From Clostridia bacterium (GTDB taxonomy: Bacteria; Bacillota; Clostridia; Saccharofermentanales; Saccharofermentanaceae), in NCBI GenBank assembly GCA_016287245.1, contig JAEEWG010000021.1:1-48989 (forward strand): a DNA stretch of 48,989 nucleotides, in the 5' to 3' direction. The notes below the pieces were generated by a model that saw nothing but the letters and a program-made list of their open reading frames with translations, made no database searches and was not told the DNA's origin. The position numbers were made by a program, and so were the translations under genes. This document shows positions 17,772 to 26,266 of this stretch, in pieces (position 1 is the stretch's first letter; every line of letters starts with the position of its first letter).

Positions 17772-18391
17772 TTTTCTAATACCTCCCAGACAGCTTTTCT
17801 GATCTGTTTATAGATCAGTTCGGGTGATTCGTTTGCCGAAATGACCCGAATGCGGGGTTCGTTTTCACTTAATTTCAGGTAGCCCTCGCGGACTTTCCTC
17901 ATAAAGGCCAGGCCCTCGGCTTCCAGACGGTCCTCTTCATCGGACCGGCCGTGACGCCTTCTGTAGGCGGTCTGCTCATCCAGATCCAGAAGGAACGTGA
18001 TGTCCGGGGAAAGCCCTCCGGTGCTCCACTGGTTCAGATGATCCACCGGATCTTTTCCGAGACCTCTGGCAAAGCCCTGATAGGCGACCGTGGAATCGAA
18101 GAACCGGTCACAGATGACCACATTCCCTTCCTTTAATGCCGGAAGTATCTTCTCTTCAACGATCTGGGCACGTGCAGCTTCATAAAGAAGGAGCTCCGTG
18201 CGGCTGTGCATACGGCTGTTGGCCTTGTCCAGAAGGATCGTACGGATCTTCTCGCCGATCTCTGTTCCACCGGGTTCACGGATCAGGATATACGGGATCC
18301 CGGCTTCTTTTAAGTCGGAAGAAAGCATCTCGATCTGCGTGGTCTTGCCGCAACCATCTATACCTTCGAAGGTAACAAACAAACCACTCAT
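17768..18391 (-). CDS. tmk: thymidylate kinase
   Basis: Phosphorylates dTMP to dTDP. P-loop FEGIDGCGKTT, the DR(F/Y/H) motif ICDRFFDST, and a lid region RRRHGRSDEEDRLE are present; length about 207 is normal. Either the ATG at 18400 or the one at 18391 can start it: the second gives MSGLFVTFEG, the usual N-terminus, and lies 11 nt after GGGAGG, while the first is only 2 nt away. A TATAAT (minus, 18424-18429) just upstream may give a local promoter. Confidence 0.95.
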   Translation of the reverse strand: MSGLFVTFEGIDGCGKTTQIEMLSSDLKEAGIPYILIREPGGTEIGEKIRTILLDKANSRMHSRTELLLYEAARAQIVEEKILPALKEGNVVICDRFFDSTVAYQGFARGLGKDPVDHLNQWSTGGLSPDITFLLDLDEQTAYRRRHGRSDEEDRLEAEGLAFMRKVREGYLKLSENEPRIRVISANESPELIYKQIRKAVWEVLEK

Positions 18392-18423
18392 GCTCTTCAT
18401 GCCCTCCCTGCCTCTATAGTTTT

Positions 18424-18429
18424 ATTATA
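18424..18429 (-). promoter_or_regulatory. possible -10 element for tmk
   Basis: A perfect TATAAT on the minus strand in the 46-bp gap before tmk; no convincing -35 hexamer is found, so this is only a candidate internal promoter. Confidence 0.35.
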
Positions 18430-18437
18430 TAACATAA

Positions 18438-18902
18438 TCAGTCTAACTTCACCGAATGGATGCTGGCAATTTCGAGCCAGATATCCTTTTCGATGCGCTC
18501 GTTATCCTTCTTGATATCCTCGAGAGTCTCCTCGGCCGGACGGCGGCGTCCCCAGTTTTTCTTCTCTCTGTGCTCTGTATTATTTCTGTCGTAGTTCTTC
18601 TTTTCCGAACGGAACTCTCTCTTCTCGGAACCGCCCTTTTCATTTCTCTCTCTGCCGTCGCGCTTTTCGTCTCTTTCACGATTGTCAAAGCGGCGCTCAC
18701 GACCGGAGTTTCCTTCGTTTCCGGAGCGGTTATTACGGTTATAGTTGCCGCCATTTCGGTTCCCGCCGTTTCCGCCGTTTCCACCGGGTTTTCCGGATCT
18801 TCTTCTTCTGTTGCGGTTACCATTGTTCCGCGGCGGCTGAGAACCATTGGCCGGAGCGGCCGCTGGCGCATGATTGACCTGATTTTTCTCCTGTTCGCTC
18901 AT
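18438..18902 (-). CDS. Gly/Asn/Arg-rich low-complexity basic protein
   Basis: 154 residues, nearly all disordered. After a short Ala/Pro N-terminus comes a run of NRRRR and GGN/GGNR-type repeats (about residues 28-66), then an Arg/Glu/Lys/Asp-rich charged stretch (67-125), and finally an ordered-looking helix EETLEDIKKDNERIEKDIWLE with ASIHSVKLD at the end. No known domain is recognised. Composition resembles RGG-type RNA-binding tails. It has its own good promoter and GGAGGT site, and tmk-darA-holB-ricT follow, so it may be the head of that operon. An RNA-binding or condensate role is inference. Expressed-gene status is supported by promoter, RBS and minus-strand codon use. Confidence 0.75.
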   Translation of the reverse strand: MSEQEKNQVNHAPAAAPANGSQPPRNNGNRNRRRRSGKPGGNGGNGGNRNGGNYNRNNRSGNEGNSGRERRFDNRERDEKRDGRERNEKGGSEKREFRSEKKNYDRNNTEHREKKNWGRRRPAEETLEDIKKDNERIEKDIWLEIASIHSVKLD

Positions 18903-18939
18903 TTACTACCTCCGTAATTTTACGAAACTAAACATCTCT

Positions 18940-18967
18940 ATTATATCGGTTTTCCTGTTTCATTCAA
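18940..18967 (-). promoter_or_regulatory. promoter of the Gly/Asn/Arg-rich protein and tmk operon
   Basis: TTGAAT (18962-18967) and TATAAT (18940-18945) on the minus strand with 16-bp spacing; the -35 overlaps the last codons of folK. Transcription would start near 18933, about 30 nt before the gene. Confidence 0.6.
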
Positions 18968-19436
18968 CCTTCCCCGAAGGAAGCTCCCCGTAGTAACGGA
19001 CGTCCTGCTGCCATTTTTCGGGGATCTCCGTTTCTCCTTTAAGGAAAAGAAGCGGTACCTGCACGAACCCTCTTTCTTCCATTCTCGGGTGCGGGATCGT
19101 AAGACGCTCCGTATCCATCGTGATCTCCCCATAGGTCAGAATATCGAGGTCGATCGTACGCGGTCCCCAGCGGATGATCCTTTTTCTGTGGAGCTTTTCC
19201 TCGATCCGATTGCAGAAAGAAAGAAGCTTCAATGGTGGAAGATCCGTCTTTACCAGTATGCATATATTAAGAAAATCCGCCTGATCCTTATATCCGACCG
19301 GAGTCGTTTCAAATACCGGAGAGACCTTCACTACAGCCGTTTTTTCTTCCGGACAGTCCAGAAGTGCGACGGCGCGGGAAAGGTTTTCGAGGCGGTCGCC
19401 CATATTGCTTCCTAAGGAAAGATAGGCCTCCGTCAT
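18960..19436 (-). CDS. folK: 2-amino-4-hydroxy-6-hydroxymethyldihydropteridine pyrophosphokinase
   Basis: Transfers pyrophosphate to the pterin in folate synthesis. The product opens MTEAYLSLGSNMGDR, the family hallmark, followed by VSPVFETTPVG, NICILVKTDL, RWGPRTIDLDIL and LTIPHPRMEERGFVQVPLL, all typical. About 158 residues. The start at 19436 overlaps the folB stop (ATGA); the longer frame to 19532 lies inside folB and is unsupported. Confidence 0.96.
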   Translation of the reverse strand: MTEAYLSLGSNMGDRLENLSRAVALLDCPEEKTAVVKVSPVFETTPVGYKDQADFLNICILVKTDLPPLKLLSFCNRIEEKLHRKRIIRWGPRTIDLDILTYGEITMDTERLTIPHPRMEERGFVQVPLLFLKGETEIPEKWQQDVRYYGELPSGKVE

Positions 19437-19813
19437 AGTTCGGACTCCATTTCCGACCTTGTCCTTTTGATGATGACACCCATGTAGTCGAAGTCCCCGT
19501 CGATCGGAGCTTTCGGCTTCTGGATCTCGCACGTGATCTTTTCGACCATGGAAAAAGCGCGGAAGATGGAGAGGATAATGTTTTCCGCCATGTACTCGAT
19601 AAGATTGCAGGAGACGTTCTCCACATACTCCCGAACCATTCCGAAAACGGCACCGTAGTCGACGGTATCTTCGAGCGCATCGGTGCGGCAGCCCGGGATA
19701 TCCTCCATCTCAAGCGTTAAGGAAATCACGAAAACCTGGCCGTTCTCTTTTTCTTCGGAAAGGACACCGGAACAGGAGCAAAAACGCATATTCTTCATGA
19801 CGATCTTATCCAT
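19433..19813 (-). CDS. folB: dihydroneopterin aldolase
   Basis: About 126 residues, starting MDKIVMKNMRFCSCSGVL. Converts dihydroneopterin to 6-hydroxymethyl-dihydropterin. Typical features: TLEMEDIPGCRTDALEDTVDYG (YAxVY-like region), NLIEYMAENI and a terminal KPKAPIDGDFDYMGVII. Start supported by GGAGGG eight bases upstream; it overlaps folP by 8 bp and folK by 4 bp. Confidence 0.93.
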   Translation of the reverse strand: MDKIVMKNMRFCSCSGVLSEEKENGQVFVISLTLEMEDIPGCRTDALEDTVDYGAVFGMVREYVENVSCNLIEYMAENIILSIFRAFSMVEKITCEIQKPKAPIDGDFDYMGVIIKRTRSEMESEL

Positions 19814-20675
19814 CGCAAGTTCCCTCCATCGCATACTGCATCTTCAATGCCGTGACTGTCTCAAAGACATTATGTACGCGGACGCAGGCCGCCTTCTGTC
19901 TCTGGCAGAACAGGGATACGGCCGCGGTCCCTGCATCTCTCTGGTCAGCAGGAACACCCTCTAATATCTCTCCGATGAAACGTTTTCTCGAAGGACCGAT
20001 CAGGAGCGGATAGCCTTCTTTTTGGATCCTCGGGATCGCTCTAAGGAGCTCAATTGCTTCTTTGGTATCGGTACCGAATCCAATGCCGGGATCATAGAGG
20101 ATCCTCTCGGAAGGGATACCGGCCCGATCTGCCACAGCGGCACTTTTCTCGAAGAAAGAAAGGCAGTCATCTACTATATTTCCCTTTCTTTCGAAGATCT
20201 TCGGATCGGTGTAGTTGGCCATGATGACCACACCCGCCTGATACTCGGCACAGACGTCAGCCATCTCTTTATCGTATAAAAGCCCCCATACGTCGTTAAT
20301 GATCGACGCGCCGAATTTCAGGGCTTCTCTTGCGGTCTTGCTCTTATAGGTATCGATAGATACGGGAACTGAAACGTTCTCCATGATGAGTTTTAATGCC
20401 GGGATCAGCCGCGAGAGTTCCTCGTCGGCCGAGATCTTCTCACTTCCGGGCCGCGTCGATTCCGCACCCACATCCAGAAGATCAGCGCCGTCCTCACAGA
20501 GCTCTCTGGCGCGGATCACCGCATGTTCCGGGGTATAGAATCTGCCACCGTCGGAAAAAGAATCCGGCGTAACATTCAATATGCCCATGACGAGCATCTT
20601 TTCTTCATAACTGAGCGTAAGGTCGCGGCACTTCCATGAGGATACGGCCGCTGTACTTTCGTTTCTTTCCTCCAT
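19806..20675 (-). CDS. folP: dihydropteroate synthase
   Basis: Condenses p-aminobenzoate with the pterin pyrophosphate; TIM-barrel target of sulfonamides. Motifs: MGILNVTPDSFSDGG, DLLDVGAESTRPGSE, SIDTYKSKTA, IINDVWG, ILYDPGIGFGTD and LIGPSRKRFIGE. About 289 residues. ATG at 20675 preferred over GTG at 20684, with GAAGGTG six bases ahead. One of four adjacent folate genes. Confidence 0.97.
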   Translation of the reverse strand: MEERNESTAAVSSWKCRDLTLSYEEKMLVMGILNVTPDSFSDGGRFYTPEHAVIRARELCEDGADLLDVGAESTRPGSEKISADEELSRLIPALKLIMENVSVPVSIDTYKSKTAREALKFGASIINDVWGLLYDKEMADVCAEYQAGVVIMANYTDPKIFERKGNIVDDCLSFFEKSAAVADRAGIPSERILYDPGIGFGTDTKEAIELLRAIPRIQKEGYPLLIGPSRKRFIGEILEGVPADQRDAGTAAVSLFCQRQKAACVRVHNVFETVTALKMQYAMEGTCDG

Positions 20676-20693
20676 GAAGATCACCTTCCCGCC

Positions 20694-21317
20694 TTATATA
20701 AGATTTCTCGGACGGTTGATGAGCGCTAAGGCCTCGGAACGGGTCCTCGCATCGGAACGGCAGCCGCCGCGCATCGCAGAGGTGACGGTCTTGGAGCCGG
20801 GCTTACGGATGCCGCGCATGGTCATGCAGAGGTGCTCCGCCTCGATGACGACGCATACCGACATCGCATCGACTGCATTCTGGATCGTATCGGCGATCTC
20901 GGAAGTCAGGCGCTCCTGCAGCTGCGGCTTACGGGAAAGCGTATCCACGATACGGGCCACCTTTGAAAGGCCCAGGATCTTCCCGTTTCTCGGGACATAT
21001 ACCACGTGTGCCTTTCCATGAAACGGCAAAAGGTGGTGCTCACACATAGAGTAGAACGGGATGTCGCCGATGAGGATCATCTCATCGTTTCCGGTCTCGG
21101 TAAATGTCTTTATGTCTTTTCCGATATCTCTGTGAAGTCCGGAAAAGACCTCGCCGTACATTCTTGCGACACGGTTCGGGGTCTCCAGAAGTCCTTCACG
21201 GTCCGGGTCTTCCCCGACTGCGATCAGGATCTCTCTGACCGCATTCTCGATCCTCGGAAGGTCCATGCCCTTACGGCTCTCCTCCGGTACCCGGAAATCG
21301 TCATCATATACACTCAT
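20694..21317 (-). CDS. folE: GTP cyclohydrolase I
   Basis: First enzyme of folate synthesis, making dihydroneopterin triphosphate from GTP. The Zn site [16 protein letters not shown] and the [14 protein letters not shown] motif with its second Cys are complete; [15 protein letters not shown] is typical. 207 residues. It begins 14 bp after the AraC-type regulator stop, so there is no room for a tetrahydrofolate riboswitch or its own promoter; it is probably co-transcribed with the regulator. Confidence 0.97.
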   Translation of the reverse strand: MSVYDDDFRVPEESRKGMDLPRIENAVREILIAVGEDPDREGLLETPNRVARMYGEVFSGLHRDIGKDIKTFTETGNDEMILIGDIPFYSMCEHHLLPFHGKAHVVYVPRNGKILGLSKVARIVDTLSRKPQLQERLTSEIADTIQNAVDAMSVCVVIEAEHLCMTMRGIRKPGSKTVTSAMRGGCRSDARTRSEALALINRPRNLI

Positions 21318-21331
21318 GTTTCTTTTTCTCC

Positions 21332-22315
21332 TTATTCAGCGTACTTATGTCTATATTCCATCGGCGTCATGCCCTTTTGCTTTCTAAAGGCCACGTTAAA
21401 TCTCTGCGGACTGGAAAAACCCACGGAGGTAGCAATACCGCTGACCTTGATCTCCTTTTGGGTCAGAAGTCTGCACGCCGCTTCGATACGGATCTGCATC
21501 AGATAATTCATCGGGCTGATCCCGAACTCATCACGGAACGCTCTCGTGAAGTATCCCTGGCTTAAGAATACATAGGCTGCCGTCTCGGCCACCGTCACGC
21601 CACGATCGTAGTTCTCGTCGAGATAATCTCTGGCGATGAGCACGAGTTCTCTGGCTTTGCCGTTTTTCACGCGCAGGCTCTCTTCCCACTCTTCCCGAAG
21701 TGCACGGGAAAGCGTGATCAGAAGTTCCATGGTGAGAAGCTGCATCATCATGTCTTTGGCATAGGCATCCGAGCGGCTCTCCCGCATGATGCGCTCCGCC
21801 AGCACACCGATCGCCTGGCGGCTCTTACCGGAGATGATCAGATAGTCCGAAGCATTGTCGCCCTGAGCAAAATCGAGGAAGTATTCGAGAGGCAGGGACG
21901 ATACATTTTCCTGCAGGAAAGGGACCGTCGGACCACCGCGAAGTCTGCCGTTTGCCATCGGCTGGGTCTCTTTCGGCTTGGAAAGAAGCGCCTGCTGGGC
22001 TTTGGCAATATCGGAAGAGAATCCGAAGTAAAGAACGACCATATCAGCCGGGCCCTCGATGACACGAACGGAATGCGTCACCTGCGGGCGGATGATCAGG
22101 GTACTTCCCTTCGCGACCTGCACAGTCTTACCGTTGATCACGAATTCGCACTTGCCGCGGCGAAGATACAAAAGCTCGTGAGAGGTATGACGGCTCGCCG
22201 TAGGAAAAGGAGTGGATGTCTCAAAACAGTGCTCCACGCCTTCAAAGACTACGGGGATCGAACCGGAAGATTCGAGAAGACTTTTTTCAAATGCCGGTAA
22301 AATATCTACGACCAT
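21332..22315 (-). CDS. AraC-family transcriptional regulator with cupin domain
   Basis: 327 residues. The N-terminal cupin (about 20-110) has [21 protein letters not shown] and [18 protein letters not shown], resembling sugar-sensing AraC regulators. The C-terminal double HTH (about 225-325) reads [41 protein letters not shown] and ends with [24 protein letters not shown]. It lies between the esterase-like gene (30-bp gap) and folE. A carbohydrate signal is likely from family resemblance only. Confidence 0.9.
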   Translation of the reverse strand: MVVDILPAFEKSLLESSGSIPVVFEGVEHCFETSTPFPTASRHTSHELLYLRRGKCEFVINGKTVQVAKGSTLIIRPQVTHSVRVIEGPADMVVLYFGFSSDIAKAQQALLSKPKETQPMANGRLRGGPTVPFLQENVSSLPLEYFLDFAQGDNASDYLIISGKSRQAIGVLAERIMRESRSDAYAKDMMMQLLTMELLITLSRALREEWEESLRVKNGKARELVLIARDYLDENYDRGVTVAETAAYVFLSQGYFTRAFRDEFGISPMNYLMQIRIEAACRLLTQKEIKVSGIATSVGFSSPQRFNVAFRKQKGMTPMEYRHKYAE

Positions 22316-22345
22316 TACGTCATCCTCCCTTCTTATATTTCCTGC

Positions 22346-24718
22346 TTACGGCAGGAAGCGGATATTATCGATATAGATCGCGCCGGAGCGCTGTCTGTCG
22401 AAGATCGTGAAGATCAGCTCCGAGATCTCCATGTCATCAAAAGATGCCCAGTTGAGCGAGATCGTCTGCCAGCGCAGGCCGATCTCGATCGTCGCCTCGC
22501 CGCGGAAGCCGCTGATCTGCATGGTCTTCTCGCACTGATCCGGGTTAAAGACATCGAGGCAGATCCTTCTTGCTTTCGAGAACTTGAGCGGTGCCATGAC
22601 AGACGCGTAGGAAAGGACCGGTCCGAACGAAAGAAGGCTGTTTTCCGGCTCATATTCAATGCGGAAAGAAGCCGCACCCTGCGTCTTATTCATGACCTCA
22701 CGGAAGATCGTCGCTTTTCCCTTTGTGATCTTATAGGTCTCCAGTTTTTCAAACTCACTGTCCCAGGTCTTCTTGCCGATGAAAGTGATATCTTCGCAGG
22801 AAGCAAAGGTCAGGTCCGGGCAGTATTCCGACGGGATCGTATCGAAGCGGAACGGAAGTACCGGCAGATCGATACGGTTTCGGAAAGTCGCCTGGTGCGG
22901 GATCGGGCTGTAGCCGTAGGTTACGCCCACCGGATCCTGGATATCGTCGTTCCAGACCATGACACGTACGCCGTGCAGGATACGTGCGGAAGCAGGAACA
23001 TAGACACGGCTTTCATCGCAGACGGCAAAGCCGCGAAGGATCGATTCATTCTCGGAAAGGCGCAGGCCGTCGACAGTATTATCGAACGAGAGCATGACCT
23101 TGTTTCCGATGACCTCGACACCGACACATTCCGGCGAGGACGCCGGCATCTTCGGAGTGAAGTGCAGACCCAGCGCAATACAGGAAAGTCTTCGGCCGAT
23201 CGTAAATGAAACGGCCTTGTCGGAAAGCAGCAGATCGTGCTGGCCCAGGATACCGATCGGCATCGGGAATCTTCTTCGGATCGCACAGAGGCTCTCATTG
23301 AATTCCACGTGGCGGTAAGGCGCCTCGGGATCGATGACCTCCGGATGCAGCTGAAGGATAATGAAAGACGGCACCTGGTGCTTGTCTTCGATGGATCTCG
23401 GTCCGAATACGCCGGCCAGGTCGACCAGGAGCTGACGGACCATCGCGGTATAGGGTTTTCCGATCTGTGCATCGGACGCGTCCGGAGCAAATACGATACC
23501 TCGGATGCTGTTGTCACAAAGCGGTGCCAGGCGGTGGTTATAAAGGACGGACATCATGTCCGCCGGTCCGACGAGCGGACGGTGCGCCTGCTCGGAAACA
23601 AGGGTTTCGGTCAGGACCGTCTCCGCAGACGGGATAATGGAGTTCAAAAGTTCCAGATTATTCTTCTTTTCGAAGTGCGCCAGTTCCTCGGTCGGGAAAG
23701 AAAGCGGCGGCTCGTCCGGATCATCGACCGGAGCCGGTACTTCGACCCTTTCCTCGTCTTTTTCCTCCGAAGTCTCCTCTTCCTTTTTCTCCTCTTCCGG
23801 CTTTCCGCCCTTATTATCCTCGAAGGCCAGTGCGCCCTCCGGATCGATCGGTACGTCGCACTTCTCTTCATCTTCGAAGACGAAAGACTCTTCGCTCTTC
23901 TTTTCTTCTCCCTCTTCTTCGTCCTTTAAGATGTCACCCGACAGGATCGCATCTTTACGGTCGGAAAGACGGGCGATATTGGCGCGCCAGCCTTCTTCAT
24001 CGAAGTAGAGGTTTCTTTCCTCAAGATATTCGCGGATCGTATCATTACCGTCGATCCCTTCGTGGGAGAGCCAGCGGTAGATCGGCGCATATTCCTCGGC
24101 CAGATCCAGGATGCCGACCGGGTAATGGAGCTGCTCCGCCAGATGATATGCATAGGAAAAAGCCACAGATGAGACGCTGGCCAGTTCTTTGGTATCGCGG
24201 ATGCGGATCCACTTGCTGTCTTCTTCTGTCAGGACCGGTTCATAGGAGAACTCCTCCGCGGAATCGAGCGTGCCCTTCTTCGGAGAATAAAAACGCAGAA
24301 GCGGCATTACGTCTTTCTTAAGAGGCGTACGCGGAGCGGCACTCTCGGAGATCGAACCGGAAAGCGGACGTCCGCCGAACATCACCCAGACATCACCGCA
24401 TCGGCAGTCTTCAATGGTCAGCGTATGCGTGAGAGAATGGAACACCAGCGTGTAGGCGTCGGTCGAAGACCGGTATGCGGGAAGCGCAAACCGGAAAGAT
24501 CCGTCTTCCTCGGAAACGGTTTCAAGACTTAAGATTACACCGTAATCTGTATCGAGTTTGGAAACTTTACGTCCATCGGTCGGGTCCTTCATGACCTCTA
24601 ATGTGACCGGCATCGAAGGCGATGCGACTTTTCCCCGCAGCACGATCGGCACTCCCTGCTGGAATACCATGCCCGGAGAGATCCAGGACGGAAGGCGAAT
24701 ATCATTTGTTTGCGTCAT
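22346..24718 (-). CDS. sialate O-acetylesterase-like protein lacking the catalytic motif
   Basis: About 790 residues. The N-terminus (LPSWISPGMVFQQGVPIVLRGKVASP..DGSFRFALPA..CGDVWVMFGG) follows the beta-rich domain of sialate O-acetylesterases, but the nucleophile motif GQSNM is replaced by GGRPL, and later blocks around APDASDA and GQHDLLLSDKAV lack the usual GE-S-N and D-x-H residues. A highly acidic Glu/Lys/Asp-rich insert of about 90 residues (about 260-350) splits the fold. The C-terminal 150 residues (ending RSGAIYIDNIRFLP) look like a beta-sandwich carbohydrate-binding domain. No signal peptide is seen. ATG at 24718 preferred over GTG at 24730. Probably a non-catalytic sugar-binding or regulatory protein. 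Confidence 0.7.
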   Translation of the reverse strand: MTQTNDIRLPSWISPGMVFQQGVPIVLRGKVASPSMPVTLEVMKDPTDGRKVSKLDTDYGVILSLETVSEEDGSFRFALPAYRSSTDAYTLVFHSLTHTLTIEDCRCGDVWVMFGGRPLSGSISESAAPRTPLKKDVMPLLRFYSPKKGTLDSAEEFSYEPVLTEEDSKWIRIRDTKELASVSSVAFSYAYHLAEQLHYPVGILDLAEEYAPIYRWLSHEGIDGNDTIREYLEERNLYFDEEGWRANIARLSDRKDAILSGDILKDEEEGEEKKSEESFVFEDEEKCDVPIDPEGALAFEDNKGGKPEEEKKEEETSEEKDEERVEVPAPVDDPDEPPLSFPTEELAHFEKKNNLELLNSIIPSAETVLTETLVSEQAHRPLVGPADMMSVLYNHRLAPLCDNSIRGIVFAPDASDAQIGKPYTAMVRQLLVDLAGVFGPRSIEDKHQVPSFIILQLHPEVIDPEAPYRHVEFNESLCAIRRRFPMPIGILGQHDLLLSDKAVSFTIGRRLSCIALGLHFTPKMPASSPECVGVEVIGNKVMLSFDNTVDGLRLSENESILRGFAVCDESRVYVPASARILHGVRVMVWNDDIQDPVGVTYGYSPIPHQATFRNRIDLPVLPFRFDTIPSEYCPDLTFASCEDITFIGKKTWDSEFEKLETYKITKGKATIFREVMNKTQGAASFRIEYEPENSLLSFGPVLSYASVMAPLKFSKARRICLDVFNPDQCEKTMQISGFRGEATIEIGLRWQTISLNWASFDDMEISELIFTIFDRQRSGAIYIDNIRFLP

Positions 24719-24758
24719 ATTATGCGACACCTTTCCAGATTATCTCATTCTGCATTCT

Positions 24759-24764
24759 ATTATA
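24759..24764 (-). promoter_or_regulatory. -10 element of the esterase-like gene
   Basis: TATAAT on the minus strand about 40 bp before the start; the -35 is poorly matched. The rest of the 227-bp divergent gap is AT-rich with a CGCAC-N4-GTGCG inverted repeat at 24836-24849 that may be an operator. Confidence 0.4.
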
Positions 24765-24879
24765 CGACAACTTTTCCTGTTTTACGCATATAAACAAATA
24801 TATATACCAGGTAAGAATAAAATAGTGCCTACGTTCGCACAATCGTGCGCTCCACGGAACAAAATCGCGCTTATATCAT

Positions 24880-24908
24880 TTACCGCCGGTTGCGCCCCCC
24901 TCTAATAT
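24880..24908 (+). promoter_or_regulatory. possible promoter of the XRE-type gene
   Basis: TTACCG (24880-24885) and TAATAT (24903-24908), 17-bp spacing; both hexamers match only four of six consensus positions, so this is tentative. Confidence 0.3.
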
Positions 24909-24945
24909 AAAATTGCAAACTCTCTCTACGAAAGGAGGTGTCATT

Positions 24946-25209
24946 ATGGACGAAGCAAAGATCATCGGTAGAGTGATCCGGGGGATCCGGCGGGAAAAGG
25001 AACTGTCCCAGTTCGTCGTTTCCTCTCTGGCGGAGATCAATCTTTCCTATTACTGCAAGATCGAACGCGGGGAGACCAACCTGTCCCTGAAGAAACTGTT
25101 CTCCATTCTTCGGGTGCTGGAAGTCACACCTTCGCAGTTCATCGAATTAGTCTGCCTCGAGCGGCAGTTCCTGATCGTATCGACCGCAACTTCGCCCCTT
25201 CTTGACTAG
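24946..25209 (+). CDS. small XRE-family HTH regulator
   Basis: 87 residues containing one helix-turn-helix of the Cro/C1 type: IGRVIRGIRREKELSQFVVSSLAEINLSYYCKIERGETN..LKKLFSILRVLEVTPSQF. Start at the ATG at 24946, 7 nt after GGAGG; the upstream in-frame ATG is unlikely. No phage or plasmid genes flank it. It is divergent from the esterase-like gene and precedes an AraC regulator; its targets are unknown. Confidence 0.85.
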   Translation: MDEAKIIGRVIRGIRREKELSQFVVSSLAEINLSYYCKIERGETNLSLKKLFSILRVLEVTPSQFIELVCLERQFLIVSTATSPLLD

Positions 25210-25312
25210 TTTCGTGATTTTGCCCTCCTCTCTTCCTTTTTTGACTATGTTATGGTATTCTGAAATCATCCATTCATCAAGAATCTACCAAAGCAGTGAG
25301 GGGGGCTTCTCT

Positions 25313-26266
25313 ATGGCACGCAGAAAGAAGAAAAGAACGATAGATCCGATATATGAGGACCTTCACCGAGTCAGTCTCGAAGGTGCGCTGGCCAGTTGTC
25401 TCCACTTCCCTGAAGAAGGAGCAATATGTCAGAACATCCCGATTCACTATCATGATTTTGTCGAGATAATTTACTGTATAAAAGGCAGATTCACTGCCAA
25501 AATGTCCAATCGCGAGGTCATGTTGAGCGAAGGAGATATGCTTCTTCTGAATATCAATGAAATGCATGGTTTTTACCATTTCGAACCCTGTGAGTATTAC
25601 TGTCTGCAGTTCGATCCGACAGAATACTTTACCTCCCCGACTGCACTCATTGGAGAAAAATACATCATTCCTTTCCTGGTTTCTTCCACCAGTGACAAGA
25701 AAGGCAATGATTATACCCTTCTTGCGAAGAAAGAAGAGCTGGAAGGAACATTTATCCTGGACGTCATCAAGAACTATCACGATGAATTAAAAGAAAAACT
25801 GCCCGGATACGAGCTTGCGATCCGCGCAGATATCTGCCGACTGTACCTGTGGTACTTAAGACGAATGGAGAAAAACGGCATTTATTTATTCGGCACTACA
25901 GACTATCGTCAGGATGACCTCGAGAGGATCAAGGTCGCCATGGATTATGTCCACGAGCATTATGCGGAACCGGTACTGGCGAGAAAGATGGCGGCTATGT
26001 GCAACATGAGCTACAGCTATTTCTCCCGTTTCTTCCGTCATACACTCGGACAGACGTTCTCGGATTATCTTCTGTTCGTGCGTCTCACAGAAGCAGAAAA
26101 GCTCCTTATCTCAACGACAAAGAGCATCAGCACGATTGCTATGGATACGGGATTCAGTACGTCCAGTTACTTCATCACCCAGTTTAAGAAACATCGTCAC
26201 ATCACGCCGAAACAGCTTCGAACGAAGGTCGCTTCGCCGGAACTTACTTCAGACTGGCCTGCATAG
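25313..26266 (+). CDS. AraC-family transcriptional regulator
   Basis: 317 residues: a basic N-terminus (MARRKKKRTID), a cupin domain (about 30-130) with IPIHYHDFVEIIYCIKGRF and EGDMLLLNINEMHGF, and a C-terminal double HTH (about 210-310): EPVLARKMAAMCNMSYSYFSRFFRHTLGQTF and STIAMDTGFSTSSYFITQFKKH. The start has GAGGGGGG seven bases upstream; an upstream frame to 25202 overlaps the XRE gene and is not preferred. The last 23 bp overlap the convergent DeoR gene. Probably a sugar-responsive activator. Confidence 0.9.
   Translation: MARRKKKRTIDPIYEDLHRVSLEGALASCLHFPEEGAICQNIPIHYHDFVEIIYCIKGRFTAKMSNREVMLSEGDMLLLNINEMHGFYHFEPCEYYCLQFDPTEYFTSPTALIGEKYIIPFLVSSTSDKKGNDYTLLAKKEELEGTFILDVIKNYHDELKEKLPGYELAIRADICRLYLWYLRRMEKNGIYLFGTTDYRQDDLERIKVAMDYVHEHYAEPVLARKMAAMCNMSYSYFSRFFRHTLGQTFSDYLLFVRLTEAEKLLISTTKSISTIAMDTGFSTSSYFITQFKKHRHITPKQLRTKVASPELTSDWPA

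Noticed and set aside
18456..18917. 153-codon hydrophobic plus-strand frame opposite the Gly/Asn/Arg-rich gene
   Set aside because: It arises by complementing the low-complexity codons; promoter and RBS exist only for the minus-strand gene.
21318..21331. Tetrahydrofolate riboswitch before folE
   Set aside because: Only 14 bp separate it from the previous gene.
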